Shown here: positions 44,299-52,220 of the stretch, piece after piece
How the letters are laid out: every line of letters begins with the position of its first letter
Position numbering within the stretch: the stretch's first letter is position 1
Source of the DNA: Nocardia sp. NBC_01329
Lineage (GTDB): Bacteria > Actinomycetota > Actinomycetes > Mycobacteriales > Mycobacteriaceae
Assembly: GCF_035956715.1 (NCBI RefSeq)
Contig: NZ_CP108381.1
Coordinates: 744,001 to 808,000, forward strand
Direction: 5' to 3'
DNA length: 64,000 bases
Program-made: the position numbers and the translations under genes
Notes under the pieces: generated by a model
The model's database searches: none
The model's input: the letters and a program-made list of their open reading frames with translations, nothing else
What the model was told of the DNA's origin: nothing

Positions 44299-45155
44299 CG
44301 CTGCGCGAGTGCCATCAGCTATTCGCCGACAGGCACGTGGAGGGTGTCGTCGAAATGGTTCTCGACGCCACCGTGCACCACGACACGCCCGTTACCGCGG
44401 ACCGCCTGTTCGGCTGGCACGCCGCGCTTTTCCCGACCGGATACTCGGGCCGGACCCGGATCTCCATCGGCTCGTGGCGCACCGACGACGCCGGACCGAT
44501 GCAAGTGGTGTCCGGGGGTTACGGCCGGGAGCGGGTGCACTTCGAGGCACCGCCGGCCGCGCGGCTGGACGCCGAGATGGAGAAGTTCCTGGACTGGATC
44601 GATACCGATACCGCGGAACCGGCGATCATCAAAGCCGGACTCGCACATCTGTGGTTCGTGACCGTGCATCCCTTCGACGACGGAAATGGGCGCATCGCCC
44701 GCGCCCTCGGTGATCTGTGGCTGGCGCGCGCCGACCACAGCACTCGGCGGTTCTACAGTCTTTCCGCACAGATCCAACGCGACCGCGCGGCCTACTACCG
44801 GGTCTTGGAACGCACCCAGAAAGGCGCCCTCGACGTGACAGGGTGGCTGACCTGGTTTCTCGAAGCGCTGCATCGTGCGATCGTCCAGTCCGACGAGACG
44901 GTCGACAAGGTCTTGCTGAAGTCCCGTTTCTGGCGGCGCTGGCAGCAGATTTCGATGAACGACCGCCAAATGACGATGCTGAACCGGATCCTGGACGGAT
45001 TCGACGGCGAACTCACCACTCGTAAGTGGGCGGTCATCACCAAAAGCTCTCAGGACACCGCACTGCGGGATGTCAACGAACTCGTCGGCCTCGGTGTGCT
45101 GCGGCGATCGAACTCGGCTGGTCGCAGCACCTCCTATGAGCTTGTCGGGCTTTGA
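44295..45155 (+). CDS. Fic-family AMP-transferase lacking its N-terminal inhibitory region
   Basis: 286 residues if translation begins at TTG 44295, overlapping the mgtE stop; ATG 44355 is an alternative. The core is intact: RHVEGVVEMVLDA, RLFGWHAALFPTGYSG, flap GGYGRERVHFEAPPA, and the catalytic HPFDDGNGRIARALGDL. A C-terminal winged helix follows (RKWAVITKSSQDTALRDVNELVGLGVLRRS). Full-length relatives (~370 residues) start with a DUF4172-type domain and an SSxIEGE inhibitory helix. Both are absent; the upstream in-frame codons are mgtE antiframe. It is either a decaying gene or a de-repressed enzyme. Confidence 0.8.
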   Translation: MTLRECHQLFADRHVEGVVEMVLDATVHHDTPVTADRLFGWHAALFPTGYSGRTRISIGSWRTDDAGPMQVVSGGYGRERVHFEAPPAARLDAEMEKFLDWIDTDTAEPAIIKAGLAHLWFVTVHPFDDGNGRIARALGDLWLARADHSTRRFYSLSAQIQRDRAAYYRVLERTQKGALDVTGWLTWFLEALHRAIVQSDETVDKVLLKSRFWRRWQQISMNDRQMTMLNRILDGFDGELTTRKWAVITKSSQDTALRDVNELVGLGVLRRSNSAGRSTSYELVGL

Positions 45156-45658
45156 GGTCCGCGGGAGACGACGCGAACTCGATCGGCGGCACCGGACACC
45201 GTGACCGACCGCCACTACCGAATGGCTGGTGACCAGCCGCCGACCAGTAGCCGGATACTGCCTGGCCCTATCCACGTGGCGGTCGGCTGCGGGTGCCGGC
45301 TATCGGAAAAGCGTGTACCGGTCGATCGGAAACGCGCAGGTCCATAGCGCGTCCGTGGTCGCTCATCGCATCCTTCTCCACGGATGAGATGTGAACGCAG
45401 GGGCGCAATCGCCGCACGGAATCGACAGAGTCGCAAGCGGCGACGCCGCCGGCCGAGTGGAAACGAGACAGATATCAACAGCATGACACCAGACGAGACG
45501 TCGCCCGGAAAGGCGGGCGACGCGACGACAGCAGTGATACCGGGACGTGTTGTCTTCGAACCGGTTCGTATATCCGCAGCCAGCGGCCCGGCGTGGGCCG
45601 CTATCGACGACGCCTTCCGCCCGGCACGACGTGCGGGCCGAAATCCGGGGAGTTCGAA
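45156..45658. other. 503-bp region with a possible 59-codon ORF
   Basis: A frame from ATG 45484 to TGA 45662 (MTPDETSPGKAGDATTAVIPGRVV...) overlaps the next start as ATGA, which hints at coding. It has no clear ribosome site and no recognised relatives. The minus-strand frame at 45215-45946 is Arg-rich and looks like a shadow. Nothing else was recognised. Confidence 0.35.
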
Positions 45659-46042
45659 ATGACCGATCGATTGTTCGCCGGTATCGCCGGTGTGCTCACT
45701 GTGACAGGCGCTGCCCTGGTCTGCGCGGCCGGGCCCGCCGCGGCCGCGGAGTACGCCCTTCCGTGGAACGGCACCGTCGCAAGGGTTTTCAGTGCCTCCA
45801 GCGACGGACCCAACCGCTGGACCGAGGCCTCGGTGTGGGCGCCCGCGGACCGAGACGCTGTCCTCAAATACACCACCCACGATCAGACGTTCACCGGATA
45901 CCACTATTTGTTCGCGCATGTGAAGAACGATCCGGCGTTGCAGCACAGCGTGAAGGTGGACACCTGGATCACCGGGTTCATGATCTGCAAGAGCGAGGCC
46001 GCGAACGCCGAGTGCTCGGACTGGAAGGATCTACAGAAGTGA
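45659..46042 (+). CDS. Small exported protein
   Basis: 127 residues from ATG 45659. Signal peptide MTDRLFAGIAGVLTVTGAALVCAAGPAAAA. The mature part is ~97 residues (EYALPWNGTVARVFSASSDGPNRWTEASVWAPADRDAVLKYTTHDQTFTGYHYLFAHVKNDPALQHSVKVDTWITGFMICKSEAANAECSDW), with two Cys near the end. No family recognised. It is coupled by GTGA overlap to a second small exported protein, so the two likely form a unit. Confidence 0.75.
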   Translation: MTDRLFAGIAGVLTVTGAALVCAAGPAAAAEYALPWNGTVARVFSASSDGPNRWTEASVWAPADRDAVLKYTTHDQTFTGYHYLFAHVKNDPALQHSVKVDTWITGFMICKSEAANAECSDWKDLQK

Positions 46043-46428
46043 CCGGGAAATCGGTGAAACTCTGCGCGGCAATGGTGTTCACGGGCGCGGCGATGGCGTG
46101 GTCGGCCGCACCGGCATCAGCGGCGGACCACGTGGTCGGAAGGCGAGGGGTCGTGGTCACCGTATCCGGGGCGAACTCGAAGGTCGTTCACGTGCGGACT
46201 CCGTTCGGGCTGCTGGGGTCGGCGAACTACACATATGTCGGCCCCGACGGTCTGGAACAGGACGGGTGGATCGGCGCCCACTTTCCAGTCGGCTTGGACG
46301 CGACAGAGGTCGCGCCCGGCAGGATCACACAGGTGAGTGCTTGCGTCGCGCAACCAGGCGCCTATCTCCAGGAATCCTTCTCGGGGAAACCACCCGGCTG
46401 GACCTGCTCACCGGGCCTGGCGCTGTAG
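46039..46428 (+). CDS. Small exported protein, coupled to the previous gene
   Basis: 129 residues from GTG 46039. Signal peptide VTGKSVKLCAAMVFTGAAMAWSAAPASAA. The mature domain (DHVVGRRGVVVTVSGANSKVVHVRTPFGLLGSANYTYVGPDGLEQDGWIGAHFPVGLDATEV) is beta-rich, with Cys residues in QVSACVAQPG and GWTCSPG that may pair. Not recognised. Confidence 0.72.
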   Translation: MTGKSVKLCAAMVFTGAAMAWSAAPASAADHVVGRRGVVVTVSGANSKVVHVRTPFGLLGSANYTYVGPDGLEQDGWIGAHFPVGLDATEVAPGRITQVSACVAQPGAYLQESFSGKPPGWTCSPGLAL

Positions 46429-46653
46429 GCAACGCCGTTCGGTTCGGATCCGATCGAGAGGGAGATTTGAACCACCGTGTCGTCGCACTGTACCCGACGG
46501 CAAGCTGGTAAACCGCTGCTCTGCAACGCACTTCGAGTCGATATGTGCGTTGCAGAGCCGCGTCCGTTCTCTCTCGCGGTATGCTGCGATTTCCGTGTAA
46601 TGCTCGACAGCGGCCCCGCTACATATGCCGAGCTCGGGCAGTGGAGGCGAGCC

Positions 46654-47655
46654 GTGAACAGAAGACCGTTGCCGTTGGCCGGTCACCGTGTGCTGCGGAC
46701 CCCCGATGTCGACGAGGCCCGTGACGTGATCGGCAAGGTGCTGCAGGCACCCCACGATGTCAGGATCACCGGTGGGGCCCACCGGTTCGAAGCCCGGCAG
46801 AACGCGGTATCGCTGGGGCGGGTCGCGCTCGCCGCGCTCGACTACGGTGCCGGTGCCGAGGTAAAGGTCACCCCACGCCACACCGACAACCTGTATCTGG
46901 TGCACATCCAGCTGGCCGGCGCCGTCGGCGCGGTCAGCGGGGAGGAACGAGCGACAGCGACGAGGGCGTGCGCGACGATAGCTCAGCCCCACGAACCGTT
47001 CATGCTGGATTGGCCGGCCGAGAGCCCGATGCTGCTGGTGTGGTTCGACGCGTCGTACATGAAGTCGATATTGCAGCAGATGATCGGCGGCGAGTTGACG
47101 GGCCGACTGCGGTTCGAACTGGGCCAAGACCTCACGGCCCCACCGATGCGGGCCTGGCTGGACCAGGTGCGGCTCGTAGTCCGCGAGATCGACCAGGGGC
47201 AGCGGGTCGCCACTCACCCCCTCGCACTACGCCACCTGCACGACCTGATGATCACCGGCCTGCTGCTCGGCGCCCGCCACTCGTACTCCGAACAGTTGCA
47301 CGGCGACCGGTCCACGCCGGTGGCCTCGAAGGTCGAACGGGCGGTTGATTTCATGCGGGTGCACGCGGCGGAACCCATGACCGTGACCCGGCTGGCGGCC
47401 GCCGCAGGTGTCGGTGTGCGGACCTTGCAGGAAAGCTTCCGCAGGCACCTGGATACGACCCCCACGGCCTACCTCCGGCGGATACGGCTCGAACACGTCC
47501 GGACCGAACTGGAGCAGGCCGATTCGCAGGAGACGACGGTATCGGCGATCGCACTCCGTTGGGGTTTCACGCATTTCGGCGATTTCGCCAGGTCCTACCG
47601 GCTGGCCTACGGCGAACGACCCAGCGAGACCCTGCGGAAATCCCCCCGGAAGTAG
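46654..47655 (+). CDS. AraC-family transcriptional regulator
   Basis: 333 residues from GTG 46654, with GGAGGCGA just upstream; ATG 46600 is in frame but lacks a ribosome site. Residues 1 to ~190 are an AraC-binding-like/cupin domain (RITGGAHRFEARQNAVSLGRVALAALDYGAGAEVKVTPRHTDNLYLVHIQLAGAV). The C-terminal double helix-turn-helix is complete: MRVHAAEPMTVTRLAAAAGVGVRTLQESFRRHLDTTPTAYLRRIRLEHVRTEL and VSAIALRWGFTHFGDFARSYRLAYGERPSETL. It is similar to regulators of oxygenase operons, but no oxygenase lies next to it here. Target unknown. Confidence 0.88.
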   Translation: MNRRPLPLAGHRVLRTPDVDEARDVIGKVLQAPHDVRITGGAHRFEARQNAVSLGRVALAALDYGAGAEVKVTPRHTDNLYLVHIQLAGAVGAVSGEERATATRACATIAQPHEPFMLDWPAESPMLLVWFDASYMKSILQQMIGGELTGRLRFELGQDLTAPPMRAWLDQVRLVVREIDQGQRVATHPLALRHLHDLMITGLLLGARHSYSEQLHGDRSTPVASKVERAVDFMRVHAAEPMTVTRLAAAAGVGVRTLQESFRRHLDTTPTAYLRRIRLEHVRTELEQADSQETTVSAIALRWGFTHFGDFARSYRLAYGERPSETLRKSPRK

Positions 47656-47882
47656 TCGCTGCCGACCCCGGCACCGAAGGCCGGGTCGGTGGCCGATGCC
47701 CGGTAGCGGCGGGGAAACGTGTTGGGACGGCGAGGCATCCAACGTTGGGCGGGAGGTCTCTGGGCGGTTGCGTCGGCTTTTTAGCGCCGGTAGCGTCTGG
47801 GTCAGCCGGCAGCAAGGGGGCGGAGACGCCGGTCCTCCCCAAACCGGACCAGTGGTGTCATCGGTGGTGGAGGTCGGGAATC

Positions 47883-48434
47883 GTGGTCACGGGGAAACGC
47901 AAGCTACTGGTCGCGCTGGTCGGCGGGATGGTACTGGCGCTGACTGGGTGTGAATCCTCCATCGAGGGAGCAACAAACGTGTCGGCTACTCCGGCCATGG
48001 CGGCGGTACCCGCAGGGTACAACGCGTGCACAGATGTCCCGCAGAGTGTGCTGGACGCGGAGGGTCTGAAGATGCCGATTCCGGACGATACGGATTTGTC
48101 GAGCGGAGCGAAGTGGCGCGGGTGTATCTGGGCGCAGCCGGATGGGTATGCGGTCAGTATTCAAACGACGAATCTCACCCTGGATATGGTGCGGGACAAG
48201 AACTTTCCCGATGCTACGGAGTCCACGATCAGCGGCCGGGAGACGCTGTCCACGAGGCGTCCGGGCGATGAACCGGAAGAGTCCTGTTACGTAAACGTCG
48301 AAATGACCGGCGGTAGCCTGCAGTTCGGATTGACCAATCCGTCGTCCGCTCCTGACACCGGGCATCTGGATACTTGCGAGCTGGGCAGGGCGCTGGCAGA
48401 GAAGGTTGTGCCGTCGATACCTGCGGATATGTAG
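47883..48434 (+). CDS. DUF3558 lipoprotein
   Basis: 183 residues from GTG 47883 with GGAGG nine bases upstream. A lipoprotein signal with lipobox LALTGC gives Cys22 as the lipidated residue. The mature DUF3558 pattern is visible: YNACTDVPQSVLDAEGL, GAKWRGCIWAQPDGYAVSIQTTNLTLD, SCYVNVEM and DTCELGRALAEKVVPSIP. Such lipoproteins occur in large numbers in Nocardia and often beside type VII-related genes, as here. Confidence 0.85.
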   Translation: MVTGKRKLLVALVGGMVLALTGCESSIEGATNVSATPAMAAVPAGYNACTDVPQSVLDAEGLKMPIPDDTDLSSGAKWRGCIWAQPDGYAVSIQTTNLTLDMVRDKNFPDATESTISGRETLSTRRPGDEPEESCYVNVEMTGGSLQFGLTNPSSAPDTGHLDTCELGRALAEKVVPSIPADM

Positions 48435-48471
48435 CGTATCCGGCGCGCTACGGACACTGGGAGGGAGAGTT

Positions 48472-48945
48472 ATGAGTGACGAATCGGCGCCACGGCCGAT
48501 GGCCAATATGCTTGCCGCAGCCAACGAAGGACAGACCACTATTCAGATGTCGCCTGAGGAGTTTGTTTATCTCGAGCGTGACTGTGAAACGTTCAAGATC
48601 GCAATCCGGCAGATACAACGCCTTGCCGACGAGATCGGCGACCAGGATCATTGGGGTCTCGGAGAAGCGAACAACGATCTGTATTCCGCACGTGCCATGG
48701 TGGGTCGCTACAAAGTGAAAGCCAAGGGTGCAGAGGATGGCAACAGCGTCCATCTGATCATGGAACAGCATTTCAAGATTGCCGAGGACATCCAGAACGT
48801 CTTCCGTATTATGCGTGACCAGATGGTACAGGCCGATAGCGAATGGGCGGCCGCCTTCAACTCGTTGAATGCCAGCCTTCCCGAACGCCCACCCGTCGAA
48901 CCGACGCCTGGTCCGCACATCTTGCCTGACGGGTCCACCCGATGA
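48472..48945 (+). CDS. Helical WXG100-like protein, type VII-associated
   Basis: 157 residues. Predicted as two long amphipathic helices (MSPEEFVYLERDCETFKIAIRQIQRLADEIGDQDHWGLGEANNDLYSARAMV, then HLIMEQHFKIAEDIQNVFRIMRDQMVQADSEWAAAFNSL) around a short turn. There is no WXG tripeptide, but the length, helicity and context fit an ESX-type substrate or chaperone partner. The stop overlaps the next gene's ATG (ATGA). Confidence 0.7.
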   Translation: MSDESAPRPMANMLAAANEGQTTIQMSPEEFVYLERDCETFKIAIRQIQRLADEIGDQDHWGLGEANNDLYSARAMVGRYKVKAKGAEDGNSVHLIMEQHFKIAEDIQNVFRIMRDQMVQADSEWAAAFNSLNASLPERPPVEPTPGPHILPDGSTR

Positions 48946-50087
48946 GCAAAGTGCCGGAATTCGAGAACCCGATCATCTTGAACGGCGGGGAGAATCCCGA
49001 CAGCTGGGATCACCCCACGATCAAAGGCGCGTTCGACCCACTCCTTGTCCAGGACGCGATAGATCAGGCCGAAAAATACTGGCAGATGCGGCAATCGTGG
49101 GAGCAGGGCGTCGAGACCTTCATCCGGTCCGTGCAGGCTTCGCTCGCTCAGGCATGGTCCGGCCCAGCGGCCGAACAGACCAAGCGAGCGATCCAGGACT
49201 ACATCGATAAGCAGGCCCGCCCGGTAACGCCCGCACTCGAGCTGCTTTCCGCTGGTGTTCGCGATGCGGCCAATGCCATTGTGAACACCAAGAACAGCGT
49301 GGGTGAGCCGATGGACACCGATGGGTTCATCGACAGTTGGTGGAACCCGTTGGTTCACGACGACGAGATCTCGCGGCGAACTCAGGAGGCCCGGGCGGCC
49401 ATGACCACCCATTACGTCACCCCGTTCGGGCAGCTGGACGGCAAGATTCCGGTGATCCCCGTGCCCACCGGCCCGACCAGTACCACCGATATTCCCGCGC
49501 CTCCACCCGCCGGATATCCCGGCACCTCGAACCCCACCACGTCGGATACCGGTAATTCGACCGGCGCTGCACCCGGCGAAACCCCTACCGGAGAGACCCC
49601 CGGTGATCCGGAGGGCGAGACCCAACCGGAGACTCCCGGCGACGATGAGGCAGGTCAGCCGACCAGCACCGATCCCGGCGAGACCGCTACCGACCCGGCC
49701 GGTACCGAGGTGCCGAGCGCTACGACACCCACGGTTCCGGCGAGCACCACTCCCTCCGGTGTGACCACCAGCCCGGGCTCTCCGGGTTCCCCGGGTTCTC
49801 CGACCGGCTCCCCGGATACCCAGGCGCCGGGGCGGACGGTCTCGGGTGCTCCGAGCACTGTTCCCGGAACACCGGTCGGCGCCGGTGCCGCCTCCTCCAT
49901 TGCGGGAAACCGGGGAATGGGCGGTATGCCGATGGGCGGCGGGGCCGGGCAGCGGGGAGGCGGGAAAGATGAGGAATCCAACCGCTCGACGCCCGATTAT
50001 CTGATCAACCAGGAGAACACCGACGAACTGCTCGGTGAAGCACCCCGGACCATCCCCGGAGGGGTCATCGGCGCCAACCCCGAATAA
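48942..50087 (+). CDS. WXG-like helical domain with long Pro/Thr/Gly-rich tail (type VII substrate candidate)
   Basis: 381 residues. The N-terminal ~165 residues are helical (DPLLVQDAIDQAEKYWQMRQSWEQGVETFIRSVQASLAQAWSGPAAEQTKRAIQDYID), with AWSGPAAE standing at the WXG turn. Residues ~165-300 are a low-complexity Pro/Thr/Ser/Gly linker with SPGSPGSPTGSP runs, then a Gly/Met-rich patch (RGMGGMPMGGGAGQRGGG). The C-terminus (STPDYLINQENTDELLGEAPRTIPGGVIG) matches the conserved tail of actinobacterial ESX/PPE-like proteins. Secretion through an ESX system encoded elsewhere is inferred. Confidence 0.78.
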   Translation: MSKVPEFENPIILNGGENPDSWDHPTIKGAFDPLLVQDAIDQAEKYWQMRQSWEQGVETFIRSVQASLAQAWSGPAAEQTKRAIQDYIDKQARPVTPALELLSAGVRDAANAIVNTKNSVGEPMDTDGFIDSWWNPLVHDDEISRRTQEARAAMTTHYVTPFGQLDGKIPVIPVPTGPTSTTDIPAPPPAGYPGTSNPTTSDTGNSTGAAPGETPTGETPGDPEGETQPETPGDDEAGQPTSTDPGETATDPAGTEVPSATTPTVPASTTPSGVTTSPGSPGSPGSPTGSPDTQAPGRTVSGAPSTVPGTPVGAGAASSIAGNRGMGGMPMGGGAGQRGGGKDEESNRSTPDYLINQENTDELLGEAPRTIPGGVIGANPE

Positions 50088-50122
50088 CTGCTCAACTTTT
50101 CGATTCGGCCGTTCGACCGGCC

Positions 50123-50158
50123 ATCGGGTGGGCCCGCTCCGGCGCGGGCCCACCCGAT
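50123..50158 (+). terminator. Hairpin terminator inside the type VII-related operon
   Basis: 15-bp perfect arms (50123-50137 and 50144-50158) lie 35 bases after the WXG-like gene and 53 bases before the EspG-like gene. It may be an attenuator rather than a full stop, because EspG-like genes are normally co-expressed. Confidence 0.75.
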
Positions 50159-50210
50159 TACTTCGGACCTGCCGGTACCGCTGTTCCGCATACGACAAGA
50201 GGATCGATCG

Positions 50211-50990
50211 ATGGCCGAGTGGGTTTGGGAGCCGGATGATTTCGCGGCGCTGTGGTACAGCGACGCCTACGATCGGTTTCCGACTCCGCTGCGCTACACC
50301 AGCCGTTTCGCCTTCAACGACGAAGCCCGGGCCCATCGCCTCACGGTCCGTGACCGGTATTCGCGGGAGGAACGAGCCGGGATCCAGGTCGCGCTCGACA
50401 CTCTGGGTACCTCCGAGATGCGCATCGAGATCCTCGGCTCCACCTGTGCGCACAAACGCAGTACCGGGCGCGATGACAGGCGCCAATACCGGATCGTCGG
50501 GGCACGTACCGAGGCATACGCGGTCATGTTGAGCCAGGTGGGTGCCGAAGGCGATTACGGTCCGATCCAGGTGCGTCTCTTCCGCCCGGAAAATCTCGCG
50601 GCCCGTCTGGTTTCTGGTCTCGCCCCCTGCACACCCGGTACCGGGGAAGCGGCCACTTTCCACCCCGGGGATCTGGAACCCCGACAAGAGGCCCATTTCG
50701 AGGACCACCGGCGTGCCCGGGCTCGCGAGGAGTATCGAAAGCTGATCGGCCGGGAAAAGGACGGCAGCGGTTGTGCGGTGCTGCTCATGGGGCGTTTCGA
50801 CGCGGCGACCGAGCCGGCCCGAGTGCTGCGGTGGCACGATATCGCGGGCGACGGCCGTTATACCGAACAGCGCGGTAACCATGTGACGGTTCGACCGGCC
50901 ACCTCCGCAGAGTTCACCCGCCATTTCGGTACCTGGCTGGACAATGCCTGGCGCCGGTTGGAGGAGGAACGCGCGGACGCCGCTTGGTGA
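50211..50990 (+). CDS. EspG-like ESX secretion-associated protein
   Basis: 259 residues. The start (WVWEPDDFAALWYSDAYDRFPTPLRYTSRF) has the EspG pattern of an early W/F-E-P-D-x-F-x-x-L-W followed by a proline-rich strand. The rest is mixed alpha/beta with a C-terminal helix pair. EspG proteins are cytoplasmic chaperones of PE/PPE-type substrates, here probably the WXG-like protein encoded just upstream. Assignment to family is moderate. Confidence 0.7.
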   Translation: MAEWVWEPDDFAALWYSDAYDRFPTPLRYTSRFAFNDEARAHRLTVRDRYSREERAGIQVALDTLGTSEMRIEILGSTCAHKRSTGRDDRRQYRIVGARTEAYAVMLSQVGAEGDYGPIQVRLFRPENLAARLVSGLAPCTPGTGEAATFHPGDLEPRQEAHFEDHRRARAREEYRKLIGREKDGSGCAVLLMGRFDAATEPARVLRWHDIAGDGRYTEQRGNHVTVRPATSAEFTRHFGTWLDNAWRRLEEERADAAW

Positions 50991-51049
50991 ACGACCTGAT
51001 GCGGCGCCGGTCCCGTGGCAACAGCGGTCGCGATCGTATGGTGCCGGCT

Positions 51050-51241
51050 TCATCGGATCGGACCGCCGTCCGACTGCGGCGTCCGCAGCCGCGATAGATG
51101 GGCGTGGTTCGATTCGTCGAGGGCAAGAGCCGCGGTCCACAACGAAGCATCGAGAGACTCGGGTAGCCGCCAATCCTGCGGGGCGACTGCCGGAAATCGC
51201 AGAAGCACCGGGTCTATCTCCGGTAGGTGTCGAGGGATCAC
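51050..51241 (-). CDS. Small unrecognised protein, third gene of a minus-strand cassette
   Basis: 63 residues from GTG 51241, nine bases after the stop of the upstream gene. Composition is protein-like (IDPVLLRFPAVAPQDWRLPESLDASLWTAALALDESNHAHLSRL), with a W..P....W..A pattern. The spacing to the preceding gene suggests it is the last gene of a three-gene operon. No domain was recognised; it may be spurious. Confidence 0.4.
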   Translation of the reverse strand: MIPRHLPEIDPVLLRFPAVAPQDWRLPESLDASLWTAALALDESNHAHLSRLRTPQSDGGPIR

Positions 51242-51250
51242 GGCCCACCA

Positions 51251-51637
51251 CTACCGGCCGGTGGCATCGATGGTTGCTGCGGCGATGAGATCATCGATCG
51301 CGGGCAGTCGCTTCGCCGCGGCGCGGACCGGCGCCGGGATATGCCGGTTGCGTGCAAGGACATCCAGCTGGTCGGCGAAAACGGGGAAGGCGAAACCGAA
51401 TCCGAAGGTGTCAGGACCCAGTACGGCCCGGAGATGCGCCGCCTGCACATGGAGCGGATTCGGTTCGCCGCAAGTTCGGTCCCGGCCCAGATCGACTCCG
51501 GCGCAATCAGCGTGAATGGTGGTGCCGTCGAATCGGAACCCGTACAGCATGGGCAATGTTGCGGCGGGCAAGAACAGCAGGTAGCGGGCTGTGATCTCCG
51601 CGATCGATTCGTCGTCAGGATAGCGGATGACGCTCAT
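51251..51637 (-). CDS. Unrecognised protein, second gene of a minus-strand cassette
   Basis: 128 residues from ATG 51637, which overlaps the upstream stop (ATGA). The sequence begins MSVIRYPDDESIAEITARYLLFLPAATLPMLYGFRFDGTTIHADCAGVDLG and ends in a helical segment (APVRAAAKRLPAIDDLIAAATID). No catalytic motif or family was identified. The cassette lies next to, and divergent from, an XRE/DUF397 pair. Confidence 0.65.
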   Translation of the reverse strand: MSVIRYPDDESIAEITARYLLFLPAATLPMLYGFRFDGTTIHADCAGVDLGRDRTCGEPNPLHVQAAHLRAVLGPDTFGFGFAFPVFADQLDVLARNRHIPAPVRAAAKRLPAIDDLIAAATIDATGR

Positions 51638-52065
51638 CCGACCCAGCTCTTCGGAACGGCGTTCGACCAGAACTCGTGCCGGATCGCATCCCAGAGCCGC
51701 GTATGTTCCGGCAGTCGTTCCCTGATATCCGCGAGATCCGGCAGGTTGCCCGGCCGAGAGCTCACCGGCAACTCCATCGGGGTGCCGGAAGGAGTTCTCA
51801 GGGCAAGGATTCGGATACCTCCGCAGTCCGGTCGCCATACCGCCGACCAGCCGCCGGCCTCGGTCTGCCGCACAGTCGGTTTCTGCGTCCTGGCGCTCTG
51901 CTGGAATCCACCGCCCGAGCCGGATCGGGTTCCTCCACGCGGGCGGGCCGGACCGTCGGCGCGCGGTGGCGGGATCGGTTCGTAGCGAGAGATGTTCGCT
52001 GCGGCGGCACCGTGCCTCGACGGTGATTCGCCTTTGCGCCACCAACTTCCGTGTATCTCGGGCAT
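51634..52065 (-). CDS. Unrecognised protein, first gene of a minus-strand cassette
   Basis: 143 residues from ATG 52065. The first ~65 residues are Pro/Arg/Gly-rich and probably disordered; the rest looks folded (WSAVWRPDCGGIRILALRTPSGTPMELPVSSRPGNLPDLADIRERLPEHTRLWDAIRHEFW). It is coupled to the next gene by ATGA. The start could be further in if the disordered part is untranslated. No known family recognised. Confidence 0.6.
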   Translation of the reverse strand: MPEIHGSWWRKGESPSRHGAAAANISRYEPIPPPRADGPARPRGGTRSGSGGGFQQSARTQKPTVRQTEAGGWSAVWRPDCGGIRILALRTPSGTPMELPVSSRPGNLPDLADIRERLPEHTRLWDAIRHEFWSNAVPKSWVG

Positions 52066-52144
52066 GTGGGTATGTTGCTGCAGGTCAGGAACTCGGAGTG
52101 TTTCGACGAGAAGGTTTCACGGGATCTGCGTATCGGCCCAGCGC

Positions 52145-52208
52145 GTTTCTCAGGGCCTGCCTACGATGATTCTCGAACTGAGAAACGCCGAGCGATTCGT
52201 TGAGAAAC
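52145..52208. promoter_or_regulatory. Operator candidate for XRE: three GTTTCTCA/TGAGAAAC sites
   Basis: TGAGAAAC occurs at 52179-52186 and 52201-52208, 22 bp apart, and its inverse complement GTTTCTCA is at 52145-52152. This arrangement lies just before the XRE start and within the divergent gap, suggesting autoregulation and control of the minus-strand cassette. Confidence 0.6.
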
Positions 52209-52220
52209 AGGGGAGGCACG

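Noticed and set aside
45215..45946. 243-codon minus-strand ORF antisense to exported protein
   Set aside because: Arg/Gly-rich shadow typical of high-GC DNA. The + strand gene has a signal peptide and good coupling.
46440..46530. tRNA-like sequence on the minus strand (GGTTCAAATC T-arm-like block)
   Set aside because: The T-arm stem does not pair and no acceptor stem or anticodon arm can be drawn. At most a decayed tRNA, so not annotated.
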